Shown piece after piece: positions 35,008-43,052 of a DNA stretch of 64,000 nucleotides. Position 1 is the first letter of the stretch. Each line of letters begins with the position of its first letter. The DNA is from JACKJK01 sp046159835 (lineage in GTDB: Bacteria > Pseudomonadota > Alphaproteobacteria > Rhizobiales > Tepidamorphaceae), in the NCBI RefSeq assembly GCF_046159835.1, contig NZ_JBJXCY010000002.1, positions 1 through 64,000 on the forward strand. Direction: 5' to 3'. The notes below the pieces were generated by a model. The model ran no database searches, had not been told where the DNA came from, and saw only the letters and a list, made by a program, of their open reading frames with translations. The translations under genes were made by a program, and so were the position numbers.

Positions 35008-36066
35008 TTGACCAAGACTGCACTCATCACCGGGATTACCGGTCAGGACGGCGCGTATCTGGCCGAGCTGCTGCTCTCAAAAGGCTATGTCGTCTTCGGT
35101 ATCAAGCGGCGCGCATCGTCGTTCAACACGATGCGGGTAGATCATCTGTACCAGGACCCGCGTGATCCGAACTCGAGGTTCTTCATCGAGTACGGCGACC
35201 TCACCGACAGCACCAACCTGATCCGGTTGATGCAACAGATACGGCCGACCGAGATCTACAATCTCGCAGCTCAGAGCCATGTCGCAGTCAGTTTCGAGAG
35301 CCCGGAATACACGGCAAACTCCGATGCGCTCGGCGTGCTGCGCCTGCTCGATGCGATCCGGATTCTCGGCATGGAAAAGCAGACGCGCTTTTACCAGGCC
35401 TCGACATCCGAGCTCTACGGCATGGTTCAGGAAGTGCCGCAGACCGAGACGACCCCATTCTATCCGCGCAGCCCGTACGGCGTTGCGAAGCTCTACGGTT
35501 ACTGGATCACGGTGAACTACCGTGAGGCCTATGGCATCCACGCCTCCAACGGCATCCTGTTCAACCACGAAAGCCCCAGGCGCGGCGAAACCTTCGTCAC
35601 GCGCAAAATCACGCGCGCCGTCTCGCGCATCGAAGCCGGGCTGGACGATTGCCTCTATGTCGGCAATCTCGACGCCGAGCGCGATTGGGGCCACGCCCGC
35701 GATTACGTCCAGGCGATGTGGATGATGCTCCAGCAGGAAGAGCCGGACGACTACGTCATCGCGACCGGTGTGACCCATTCGGTACGCCAGTTCATCGAGG
35801 CAGCCTGCCGGCATGTCGGCCGCACGATCGAATGGCATGGCCAGGGCGTTCACGAGGTCGGTATCGACAAGAAGAGCGGTGACGCGCTGATCCGGATCGA
35901 CCCGCGCTATTTCCGTCCGACCGAAGTCGACCAACTCATCGGTGACGCGAGCAAGGCGCACAAGGTTCTCGGGTGGAAGCCCGACACCGATTTCCAGAGT
36001 CTCGTGACCGAGATGATGGAAGCCGATCTTGCAATCGCGCGAGAGGAGGCCGCCCGCGCAGGCTGA
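35008..36066 (+). CDS. gmd: GDP-mannose 4,6-dehydratase
   Basis: 352 residues from TTG 35008, preceded by GGAG at 11 bases; the frame is open upstream but non-coding in character. Rossmann motif TGITGQDGAYLAELLLSKGY at the N-terminus, TSELYG and SPYGVAKLYGYW (catalytic Tyr-x3-Lys), and NHESPRRGETFVTRKITRA are diagnostic for GMD. It converts GDP-mannose to GDP-4-keto-6-deoxymannose, the precursor of GDP-fucose, rhamnose, colitose and branched sugars. First gene of a four-gene sugar cassette. Confidence 0.93.
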   Translation: MTKTALITGITGQDGAYLAELLLSKGYVVFGIKRRASSFNTMRVDHLYQDPRDPNSRFFIEYGDLTDSTNLIRLMQQIRPTEIYNLAAQSHVAVSFESPEYTANSDALGVLRLLDAIRILGMEKQTRFYQASTSELYGMVQEVPQTETTPFYPRSPYGVAKLYGYWITVNYREAYGIHASNGILFNHESPRRGETFVTRKITRAVSRIEAGLDDCLYVGNLDAERDWGHARDYVQAMWMMLQQEEPDDYVIATGVTHSVRQFIEAACRHVGRTIEWHGQGVHEVGIDKKSGDALIRIDPRYFRPTEVDQLIGDASKAHKVLGWKPDTDFQSLVTEMMEADLAIAREEAARAG

Positions 36067-36089
36067 GCGCCGGTGCAAGAACCCAAACC

Positions 36090-37331
36090 ATGCGCAAGAT
36101 CCTCATTTTTGATCCCGCCGGCCGCCAAATGCGCGGCCACCAGTACGCGATCAGCAAATCGCTCACCGAAGACCTATCTTCCCACGAGATCACCGTGGTG
36201 ATGCACCCGCACGCAGACCCCGGCGCGGTGTTCGCGCCGAACGTGCGCCGCATCGGCTGGCCGCGCACGCGCAGTCTCAGGGAAATTCTTTTCGGATCGG
36301 CGAAGGGGCCTGGGGCCATCGCGGAGCGGGAGAAGCGCGACCGCGCGACGCTCGCCCGTATCGTTGCCGATTGCGGGCTCGGAGCCGGCGACATCATCAT
36401 CTTCCACACGGCCACCGGCGCACGCGTGCGCGCGCTGTGCTCCGTCATTGCCGACATGCCTGAAGACCAGCGGCCATCGGCCCATATCCGGTTTCTCACC
36501 CTCGACCAGGCGATGGATGGTACCGGCAGCGAAGAGGGCCTGCGGGAAACTGGGCGCATCATCAAGGCGTTGCCACAGGCTCACGCCTACTCCGAGAACA
36601 TCGAGATGACGCAGCACTTCATGGCCGTATACGGTTTTGAAGACATGCGTCCCTGGCTCATTCGCATGACGGATCTCCAGACCGGCGACGTGCCGGAGGC
36701 CGGTGACCCGAAGGCGGAATATGTCGTCGGCTTCCTCGCATCTCAAAGGAGCGAGCAAGGCCCAGACAAGCTGGAAGCGATCATCCTGGCGTCCGCCGAC
36801 CTGGTGCGGCGAGGCGAGATGCCGCCGACCCGGTTTATCGTCCGGACCGTCCCGGTTCCGCCCATTCACCGCCGGCGCAAGCACCCGGTCGTGAACCTGT
36901 CCGACGACCTCGATGAGCGCCTCGCCGGCAGCGGCGTGACAATCGAGCGCATCGAGGGAAGTCTGAGCAGTGACGCGTACACGACGCTCGTACAGCGTTC
37001 CCATGTCCTGGCCGCGCCCTATGATGGAAAGGCCTACTGGCTGCGCAGCACCGGCCTGCTGATTGACGGCGTCAATGTGGGCCGACCGATCGTGCTGACG
37101 CCAGGCATCGCCATGGGCGACTGGCAGGACCGGCTCAGCGCCCCGCGCCCCGAAACGATCGATGGCTTCGCGCAGGCACTTGCCGACGTCGCCAACAATT
37201 ATCCGCGCTACGCGGCGCTGGCGAAGGCCGCCCGCGAAGATATGAACACCGAGATGGACACGGTCCTGAAAGACTATCTCGGCCTTGCCGACCACGAGGT
37301 CGCGCAACGAAACAAACCCGGAGCCGCCTGA
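36090..37331 (+). CDS. Unrecognised glycosyltransferase-like protein
   Basis: 413 residues from ATG 36090. The start MRKILIFDPAGRQMRGHQYA and the later SENIEMTQHFMAVYGF, VVGFLASQRSEQGPDKLEAI, then LVQRSHVLAAPYDGKAYWLR and STGLLIDGVNVGRPIVLTPG resemble a GT-B glycosyltransferase (two Rossmann halves, donor-side E/D-rich block), but I cannot assign a family. Cytoplasmic. The gene is preceded by gmd (23 bases) and its stop overlaps the methyltransferase start by one base. Position suggests it transfers the deoxysugar made by the cassette. Confidence 0.7.
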   Translation: MRKILIFDPAGRQMRGHQYAISKSLTEDLSSHEITVVMHPHADPGAVFAPNVRRIGWPRTRSLREILFGSAKGPGAIAEREKRDRATLARIVADCGLGAGDIIIFHTATGARVRALCSVIADMPEDQRPSAHIRFLTLDQAMDGTGSEEGLRETGRIIKALPQAHAYSENIEMTQHFMAVYGFEDMRPWLIRMTDLQTGDVPEAGDPKAEYVVGFLASQRSEQGPDKLEAIILASADLVRRGEMPPTRFIVRTVPVPPIHRRRKHPVVNLSDDLDERLAGSGVTIERIEGSLSSDAYTTLVQRSHVLAAPYDGKAYWLRSTGLLIDGVNVGRPIVLTPGIAMGDWQDRLSAPRPETIDGFAQALADVANNYPRYAALAKAAREDMNTEMDTVLKDYLGLADHEVAQRNKPGAA

Positions 37332-38587
37332 TGACCAGCCCAACCTGCATGAACTGCCGCGGCTCGTCCGTGGAAACGTTCATCGACCTTGGCAGGCAAC
37401 CCAACGGGAACCTGTTCCTGCCCGAATCCGAGCTCGCCAACGAGCCGACATTCCCGCTCGAGATGGCTGTCTGCACCGATTGCTGGCAGGTCCAGATCGC
37501 GGAATTTCCCTCGCAGGAATTCCTGTTCTCCGACCACCCCTACCTGACCGGCGTGAACAAACCAGTGGTCGAGCATTTCAATGCGCTTGCGCCGCACATC
37601 GCAGCAAAACTGGGGCTTGGCCCCGGCGATCTCGTGCTGGATATCGGCTGCAACGACGGCACCTTCCTCGACGCCTTCCGCACTGCCGACATCGACACGC
37701 TAGGCATCGATCCGGGTGAGCGCGTCGTTGGTCGCGCCCGCGACAAGGGGCACGAGGTCATACGCGGCTTCTTCAACGAGCAGTCGGCGCGCAAGATCAG
37801 GGATGCGGGCCACGCCCCGAAACTGATTACTGCGGCGGCCGTGTTCTATCACGTACCTGACCTGCACGATTTCATCTCCGGCCTCGACGTGCTGATGGAT
37901 GACCGGACCGTCTTCGTCGCCCAGTGCGTCAGCATGCGCGACCTGATGGAGAAGCTGGAATTCGACCACTTCTACCACGAGCATTCCTGCATCCACTCGG
38001 TTGGCGCGCTGCACCGGCTGTTTGCACAGCACGGAATGCGCCTGCTTGACGTGGAACACTACGATATCCACGGCGGCTCGTTCGTCGCCTACGTGGTCCG
38101 TGATGGCTTCGACAAGCAGACCGCCCCTACCGTCGAAGAGGCAATGGCGAAGGAACGCGCCGACGGGCTGGAGAGCATCGAGGCCTACCATGCCTTCGCG
38201 CGCGACGTGCGCTCCAACATGGATGAGTTGAAAGCCCAGCTTGAACGCATCAAGGCCGAGGGCCGCACCGTCTATGGCCTAGGCGCCCCGCTGAAGGGCT
38301 CGACACTGCTCAATTACGCCGATATCGGGCCGGACCTCGTGGAGGTCCTCACTGAAGTGAACCCCTACAAGATCGACCTGCTGTCTCCCGGAACGCATAT
38401 CCCGGTGGTGGACGAGTCAAAGCTTGAAAAGCAGCCGGACTATTACCTCGTTCTGGCATGGAACTTCGCACCGTTCCTCGTCCAGAAATACGCCGACTAC
38501 CTCGAAACCGGCGGCAAGTTCATCGTGCCGGTTCCGCGCACGCGCATCGTCGGTGCGGAAGCCGTCGCGGGAGGGTTCAAGCTGTGA
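37331..38587 (+). CDS. Sugar C-methyltransferase (zinc-binding, SAM-dependent)
   Basis: 418 residues with the three-part layout of TylCIII/NovU-like nucleotide-sugar C-methyltransferases: N-terminal zinc site (CMNCRG at 6-11, ending in a CTDCW pair), central SAM fold (LVLDIGCNDGTFLDAFRTAD), and a C-terminal domain (KGSTLLNYADIGPDLVEVLT, PGTHIPVVDE, VLAWNFAPFLVQKYADYLE). These enzymes add a methyl group to carbon 3 or 5 of a keto-deoxysugar nucleotide. With gmd and an fcl-like gene it implies a GDP-linked branched 6-deoxysugar (inference). Confidence 0.88.
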   Translation: MTSPTCMNCRGSSVETFIDLGRQPNGNLFLPESELANEPTFPLEMAVCTDCWQVQIAEFPSQEFLFSDHPYLTGVNKPVVEHFNALAPHIAAKLGLGPGDLVLDIGCNDGTFLDAFRTADIDTLGIDPGERVVGRARDKGHEVIRGFFNEQSARKIRDAGHAPKLITAAAVFYHVPDLHDFISGLDVLMDDRTVFVAQCVSMRDLMEKLEFDHFYHEHSCIHSVGALHRLFAQHGMRLLDVEHYDIHGGSFVAYVVRDGFDKQTAPTVEEAMAKERADGLESIEAYHAFARDVRSNMDELKAQLERIKAEGRTVYGLGAPLKGSTLLNYADIGPDLVEVLTEVNPYKIDLLSPGTHIPVVDESKLEKQPDYYLVLAWNFAPFLVQKYADYLETGGKFIVPVPRTRIVGAEAVAGGFKL

Positions 38588-39534
38588 GCGCGCCGACCAT
38601 GAAAAACGTGATCGTGACCGGCGGCACCGGCTTCGTCGGCAGCAGGCTTGCCGAGATCATCCGCAGGCGTTTCGGCCCGGACGTCACGGTTCACGCGCTC
38701 GGCTCCAGGGATGTCGACCTGGCCTCGCGCGATGACACGTTTGCGTGGTTTGAAAGCCGCCCCTGGCGGGAAGACTGCGATCACATCATCCATCTCGCCG
38801 CCCTCTACAAGGCGGGCGACTGGCCGGTGACGCACCCCGCCACGCAGTTCTTCGTCAACATGTCGATCAACGTGAACGTGCTGGAGGCGTGGAACCGCTT
38901 CATGCCGCAGGCCAAGATGACGTCGATCCTGTCCTACTGCATGTATCCCTCGCACTCCGATCCGCACCCCGAGAGCGAGCTCTACGGCACGGAGCCGGAG
39001 GATTACCTCTTCGCCTATGCCCTGACCAAGAAGGCGATGATGATCGGTCAGCGCGCCTACAAAGTCGAGCACGACGCCAATACCACCAGTGTCATCCTGC
39101 CCACCATCTATGGCCCCGGCGACAGTTTCGCCGAGGACAGCCACGTCATGGGGGCGCTCGTCGGCAAGTTCGTGCGCGCGGCCAAGTGCGGCACGCCTCA
39201 GGTCGAAGTCTGGGGCGACGGTAACCAGGAGCGAGAGTTCCTCTATGTGGACGATGCAGCCGACGGGATCATCGCCGCGGCGCTGCATTCCAGCGAACCC
39301 GTCCTCAATCTTGGCACCGGCAAATCCGATGCCATCGGTGATATTGCCCGCGAGATCGCGAAGGCTTCCGGTTTTGAAGGTAAGCTTGTCTTCAACGAGA
39401 ACCGCTTCGTCGGCGTCAGCAAGCGCATGCTGGACGTGACGAAGGTGAAGGACGTTCTCGGCTGGTCGGCTGCGACGCCGATCGCGGAAGGCATAGCGCG
39501 CACCTGCCGGTGGTATGCCGGCACGCTCGACTGA
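38584..39534 (+). CDS. GDP-L-fucose synthase-like epimerase/reductase
   Basis: 316 residues from GTG 38584, which overlaps the methyltransferase stop and has GGGAGG nine bases upstream; an ATG at 38599 is possible. Short-chain dehydrogenase motifs GGTGFVGSRLAEII, YALTKKAMM (Tyr-x3-Lys) and LSYCMYPS resemble GDP-fucose synthase (Fcl). Such enzymes epimerise C3/C5 and reduce C4 of GDP-4-keto-6-deoxymannose. With the C-methyltransferase before it, it may instead reduce a methylated intermediate. Last gene of the sugar cassette. Confidence 0.82.
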   Translation: MSAPTMKNVIVTGGTGFVGSRLAEIIRRRFGPDVTVHALGSRDVDLASRDDTFAWFESRPWREDCDHIIHLAALYKAGDWPVTHPATQFFVNMSINVNVLEAWNRFMPQAKMTSILSYCMYPSHSDPHPESELYGTEPEDYLFAYALTKKAMMIGQRAYKVEHDANTTSVILPTIYGPGDSFAEDSHVMGALVGKFVRAAKCGTPQVEVWGDGNQEREFLYVDDAADGIIAAALHSSEPVLNLGTGKSDAIGDIAREIAKASGFEGKLVFNENRFVGVSKRMLDVTKVKDVLGWSAATPIAEGIARTCRWYAGTLD

Positions 39535-39675
39535 GGCGGCGCGCACCCCCTGCAAGACCTTGTGCGACCCGCACAATGCGGCCTCCGCGCTTGCACCGCG
39601 CCCGGCGGACCCTATGCTGCAAGGCACAGTTCTGCGCGCCCGTTCGGGCTGAAATCCGCAAACCGAAGGTCATTC

Positions 39676-42600
39676 ATGTCAATCCAGGCGGCTGTCTATC
39701 ACCTCACCCACTACAAGTACGATCGTCCGGTCACGCTGGGCCCGCAGATCATCCGGCTGAGACCCGCGCCCCACAGCCGTACGCGGGTGATTTCTCACTC
39801 GCTGAAGGTCGGCCCGACACCAAACTTCGTGAATCACCAGCAGGACCCCTACGGCAACTGGATGGCGCGCTTCGTGTTTCCCGAGCCAGTGCGTGAATTC
39901 AAGATCGAGGTCGACCTCGTCGCGGACATGGCGGTCTACAACCCGTTCGACTTCTTCACGGAGGAAAGTGCGGAGAAATGGCCGTTTGAGTACTCGGAAG
40001 ACATACTCGAAGATCTCGTAATATACCGTACGCCTGAACCCGCCGGCCCGCTGCTGCAGGCCTTCCTCGACACCGTCCCGCGCGAAACGACGGGAACCGT
40101 TGATTTCGTCGTTGAGCTGAACGCCCGCCTCCAGAGCGAGATCGGCTACCTGATCCGCATGGAACCGGGCGTACAAACGCCGGAAGAAACGCTGTCGAAC
40201 AAGTCCGGCTCCTGCCGCGACACCAGCTGGCTGCTGGTGCAGGTGCTGCGCAATCTCGGCTTTGCCGCGCGCTTCGTCTCAGGCTATCTCATCCAGTTGA
40301 AGCCGGACCTCGTCTCGCTCGACGGCCCTGCCGGCACCGACCACGACTTCACCGACCTGCACGCATGGTGCGAGGTCTACATCCCCGGCGCGGGCTGGAT
40401 CGGCCTCGACCCGACCTCCGGTCTGCTGACGGGCGAAAGCCACATCCCGCTGGCTGCAACCCCGCATTTCCGCAATGCCGCGCCAGTGTCCGGTCTGGCG
40501 ACCGCGGCGGAGGTCGAATTCAACTTCCACATGGAGGTGAACCGCGTTGCTGAGCATCCGCGCATCACCAAGCCGTTCTCTGATGAGAGCTGGACGCGGC
40601 TCAACGTACTCGGGCGCAAAGTCGATGAATCACTGGAAGCCGGCGACGTGCGGCTGACTATGGGTGGCGAGCCGACCTTCGTTTCCATCGATGACTTTGA
40701 ATCGGGTGAATGGAACACAGACGCCGTTGGCCCCACCAAGCGCGGCATCGCGGACGAACTGATCCGCCGCCTGCGCGAGCGGTTCGCCCCCGGCGGCTTC
40801 CTGCACTACGGGCAAGGCAAGTGGTATCCGGGCGAATCCCTGCCGCGCTGGACGTTCTCCCTGTTCTGGCGCAAGGACGGAAAGCCGATCTGGAAGAACC
40901 CCGACCTGATCGCCACCGAGGATGCCGACCACAAGCCGACGCCCGACGACGCAGCAGCCCTCCTGAAGGCCGTCGCGCGGCGCATCGCGGTGTCCTCCGA
41001 AAACGTGTCGCCGGCCTACGAGGACCCGGCCGAATGGCTGCTGGAAGAAGCGAGCCTGCCGGAGAACGTGACGCCGGAAAATTCCGAGCTGCGCGACCCG
41101 GAAGCCCGCGCCCGCATGGCGCGCGTCTTCGAACGCGGCCTGACCGAACCTTCGGGCTACGTCCTGCCGGTGCAGCGCTGGCAGTCGAAGGCGACCAAGT
41201 CGCGCTGGCTTTCGGAAGTCTGGACGACGCGGCGCGGCAAGCTGTTCCTCGTGCCCGGCGACAGCCCGGTGGGCTACCGGTTGCCGCTGGAGGCCCTGCC
41301 CCACATTCCGAAGACCGAATTTCCCTACGTGAACATCGCCGACCCCACGGTGCCGCGCGCGCCCTTGCCGGAATTTGGCGACAATGGCGCGCCGCTTGAC
41401 CAGCCGGAGGCGGACGCGAAAACGGAGCCGGAGGTCAGCCCCGGCCACACGCAGGAAGTCGCATCCTTCCAGGGCATCGAGGCCGGGCAGAATGTCGTTG
41501 AACAGAAGGCCAGCAAGTCGAACGAGCACGTGCGCACCGCGCTGGCCATCGAGCCGCGTGACGGCCGCCTTTGCGTGTTCATGCCGCCGGTCGAGAAGCT
41601 CGAGGACTATCTCGAACTGCTCGCAGCCGTCGAAGCCTCGGCGGCTGAACTGAACCTGCCCGTCCACATCGAGGGATATGCCCCGCCGACCGATCCGCGC
41701 GTCAACGTCATCCGCGTCGCGCCCGACCCCGGCGTCATCGAGGTGAACATCCATCCCGCCTCCAACTGGGACGAATGCGTCGCGACGACCGAGATCGTCT
41801 ACGAGGAAGCCCGCCAGACGCGGCTCGGCGCGGACAAGTTCATGATCGACGGCCGTCATTGCGGCACCGGCGGCGGCAACCACGTGGTCGTGGGGTCATC
41901 CACGCCGCTCGACAGCCCCTTCCTGCGCCGTCCCGATCTGCTCAAGAGCATCATCCTCTACTGGCAGCGCCATCCAAGCCTATCCTACCTGTTCTCCGGG
42001 CTGTTCATCGGACCGACGAGCCAGGCTCCCCGCATCGACGAGGCGCGTCACGACAGCCTGTACGAACTCGAAATCGCGCTCGCCAACATTCCCGCCCCCG
42101 GCGAGGCGCCCCCGCTCCAGCCGTGGCTGGTCGACCGGCTGCTGCGCAACATTCTCATCGACGTGACGGGCAACACGCACCGCGCCGAGATCTGCATCGA
42201 CAAGCTGTATTCCCCCGATGGCCCGACCGGCCGACTGGGCCTCGTTGAATTTCGCGGTTTCGAGATGCCGCCCGACCCCAAGATGAATGCCGCGCAGCAG
42301 CTTCTCATCCGCGCGCTGATCGCCCGCATGTGGCATTCCCCGATCACCGGCGACCCGGTGCGCTGGGGCACCCGACTGCATGACCGCTTCATGCTGCCGC
42401 ACATCATCTGGGAGGACTTCCGCGACGTCCTCTCCGATCTCGCAGCCCACGGCTTCGACCTCGACCCGGAATGGTTCGAGGCACAAGCGGAGTTCCGCTT
42501 TCCCTTCTGCGGCGAGGTGGAATACGAGGGCGCGAAGCTGGAACTGCGGCAGGCGCTGGAGCCGTGGCACGTGCTGGGTGAAACCGGCGCAATCGGCGGC

Positions 42601-43047
42601 ACGGTTCGCTACACCGACAGTTCCGTCGAACGCCTGCAGGTGAAGCTGCAATCCGATACGCCGGAACGCTACGCGGTGTCGTGTAACGGTGTGCGCGTGC
42701 CGCTACACGCAACCCGCGAGGGCGGTACCCAGATCGCCGGCGTACGCTACAAGGCGTGGCAGCCGGCGCTGGCACTGCACCCGACGCTACCCGTCGATGC
42801 ACCGCTGACCTTCGACGTGTTCGACACGTGGAGCGGACGCCCGCTCGGCGGCTGCATCTACCATGTCGCCCATCCCGGCGGGCGCAACTACGACACCTTC
42901 CCCGTCAACGGCAACGAGGCGCAGGCCCGCCGCCTTGCACGGTTCGAGTCGCACGGCCATACTCCCGGCGGGCGCGCGCCGCATCCGGACGCGTCGCATC
43001 CGGAATTCCCGATGACACTCGACCTCCGGCGATCCGCGGTTCGATAG
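39676..43047 (+). CDS. Large transglutaminase-like protein with DUF2126 domain
   Basis: 1123 residues from ATG 39676. Residues 1-290 are a bacterial transglutaminase module: VYHLTHYKYDRPVTLGPQII, LSNKSGSCRDTSWLLVQVLR (catalytic Cys), DLHAWCEVYIPGAGWIGLDP (His and Asp). The remainder is the DUF2126 region with blocks RLTMGGEPTFVSIDD, GGFLHYGQGKWYPGESLPRW and GTGGGNHVVVGSSTPLDSPF. No signal peptide, so cytosolic. It is the first gene of a three-gene operon with a circularly permuted ATP-grasp protein and a second transglutaminase. A weak sigma-70-like TTGCAC-N16-TATGCT lies at 39591-39618. Confidence 0.88.
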   Translation: MSIQAAVYHLTHYKYDRPVTLGPQIIRLRPAPHSRTRVISHSLKVGPTPNFVNHQQDPYGNWMARFVFPEPVREFKIEVDLVADMAVYNPFDFFTEESAEKWPFEYSEDILEDLVIYRTPEPAGPLLQAFLDTVPRETTGTVDFVVELNARLQSEIGYLIRMEPGVQTPEETLSNKSGSCRDTSWLLVQVLRNLGFAARFVSGYLIQLKPDLVSLDGPAGTDHDFTDLHAWCEVYIPGAGWIGLDPTSGLLTGESHIPLAATPHFRNAAPVSGLATAAEVEFNFHMEVNRVAEHPRITKPFSDESWTRLNVLGRKVDESLEAGDVRLTMGGEPTFVSIDDFESGEWNTDAVGPTKRGIADELIRRLRERFAPGGFLHYGQGKWYPGESLPRWTFSLFWRKDGKPIWKNPDLIATEDADHKPTPDDAAALLKAVARRIAVSSENVSPAYEDPAEWLLEEASLPENVTPENSELRDPEARARMARVFERGLTEPSGYVLPVQRWQSKATKSRWLSEVWTTRRGKLFLVPGDSPVGYRLPLEALPHIPKTEFPYVNIADPTVPRAPLPEFGDNGAPLDQPEADAKTEPEVSPGHTQEVASFQGIEAGQNVVEQKASKSNEHVRTALAIEPRDGRLCVFMPPVEKLEDYLELLAAVEASAAELNLPVHIEGYAPPTDPRVNVIRVAPDPGVIEVNIHPASNWDECVATTEIVYEEARQTRLGADKFMIDGRHCGTGGGNHVVVGSSTPLDSPFLRRPDLLKSIILYWQRHPSLSYLFSGLFIGPTSQAPRIDEARHDSLYELEIALANIPAPGEAPPLQPWLVDRLLRNILIDVTGNTHRAEICIDKLYSPDGPTGRLGLVEFRGFEMPPDPKMNAAQQLLIRALIARMWHSPITGDPVRWGTRLHDRFMLPHIIWEDFRDVLSDLAAHGFDLDPEWFEAQAEFRFPFCGEVEYEGAKLELRQALEPWHVLGETGAIGGTVRYTDSSVERLQVKLQSDTPERYAVSCNGVRVPLHATREGGTQIAGVRYKAWQPALALHPTLPVDAPLTFDVFDTWSGRPLGGCIYHVAHPGGRNYDTFPVNGNEAQARRLARFESHGHTPGGRAPHPDASHPEFPMTLDLRRSAVR

Positions 43048-43052
43048 AAGAC

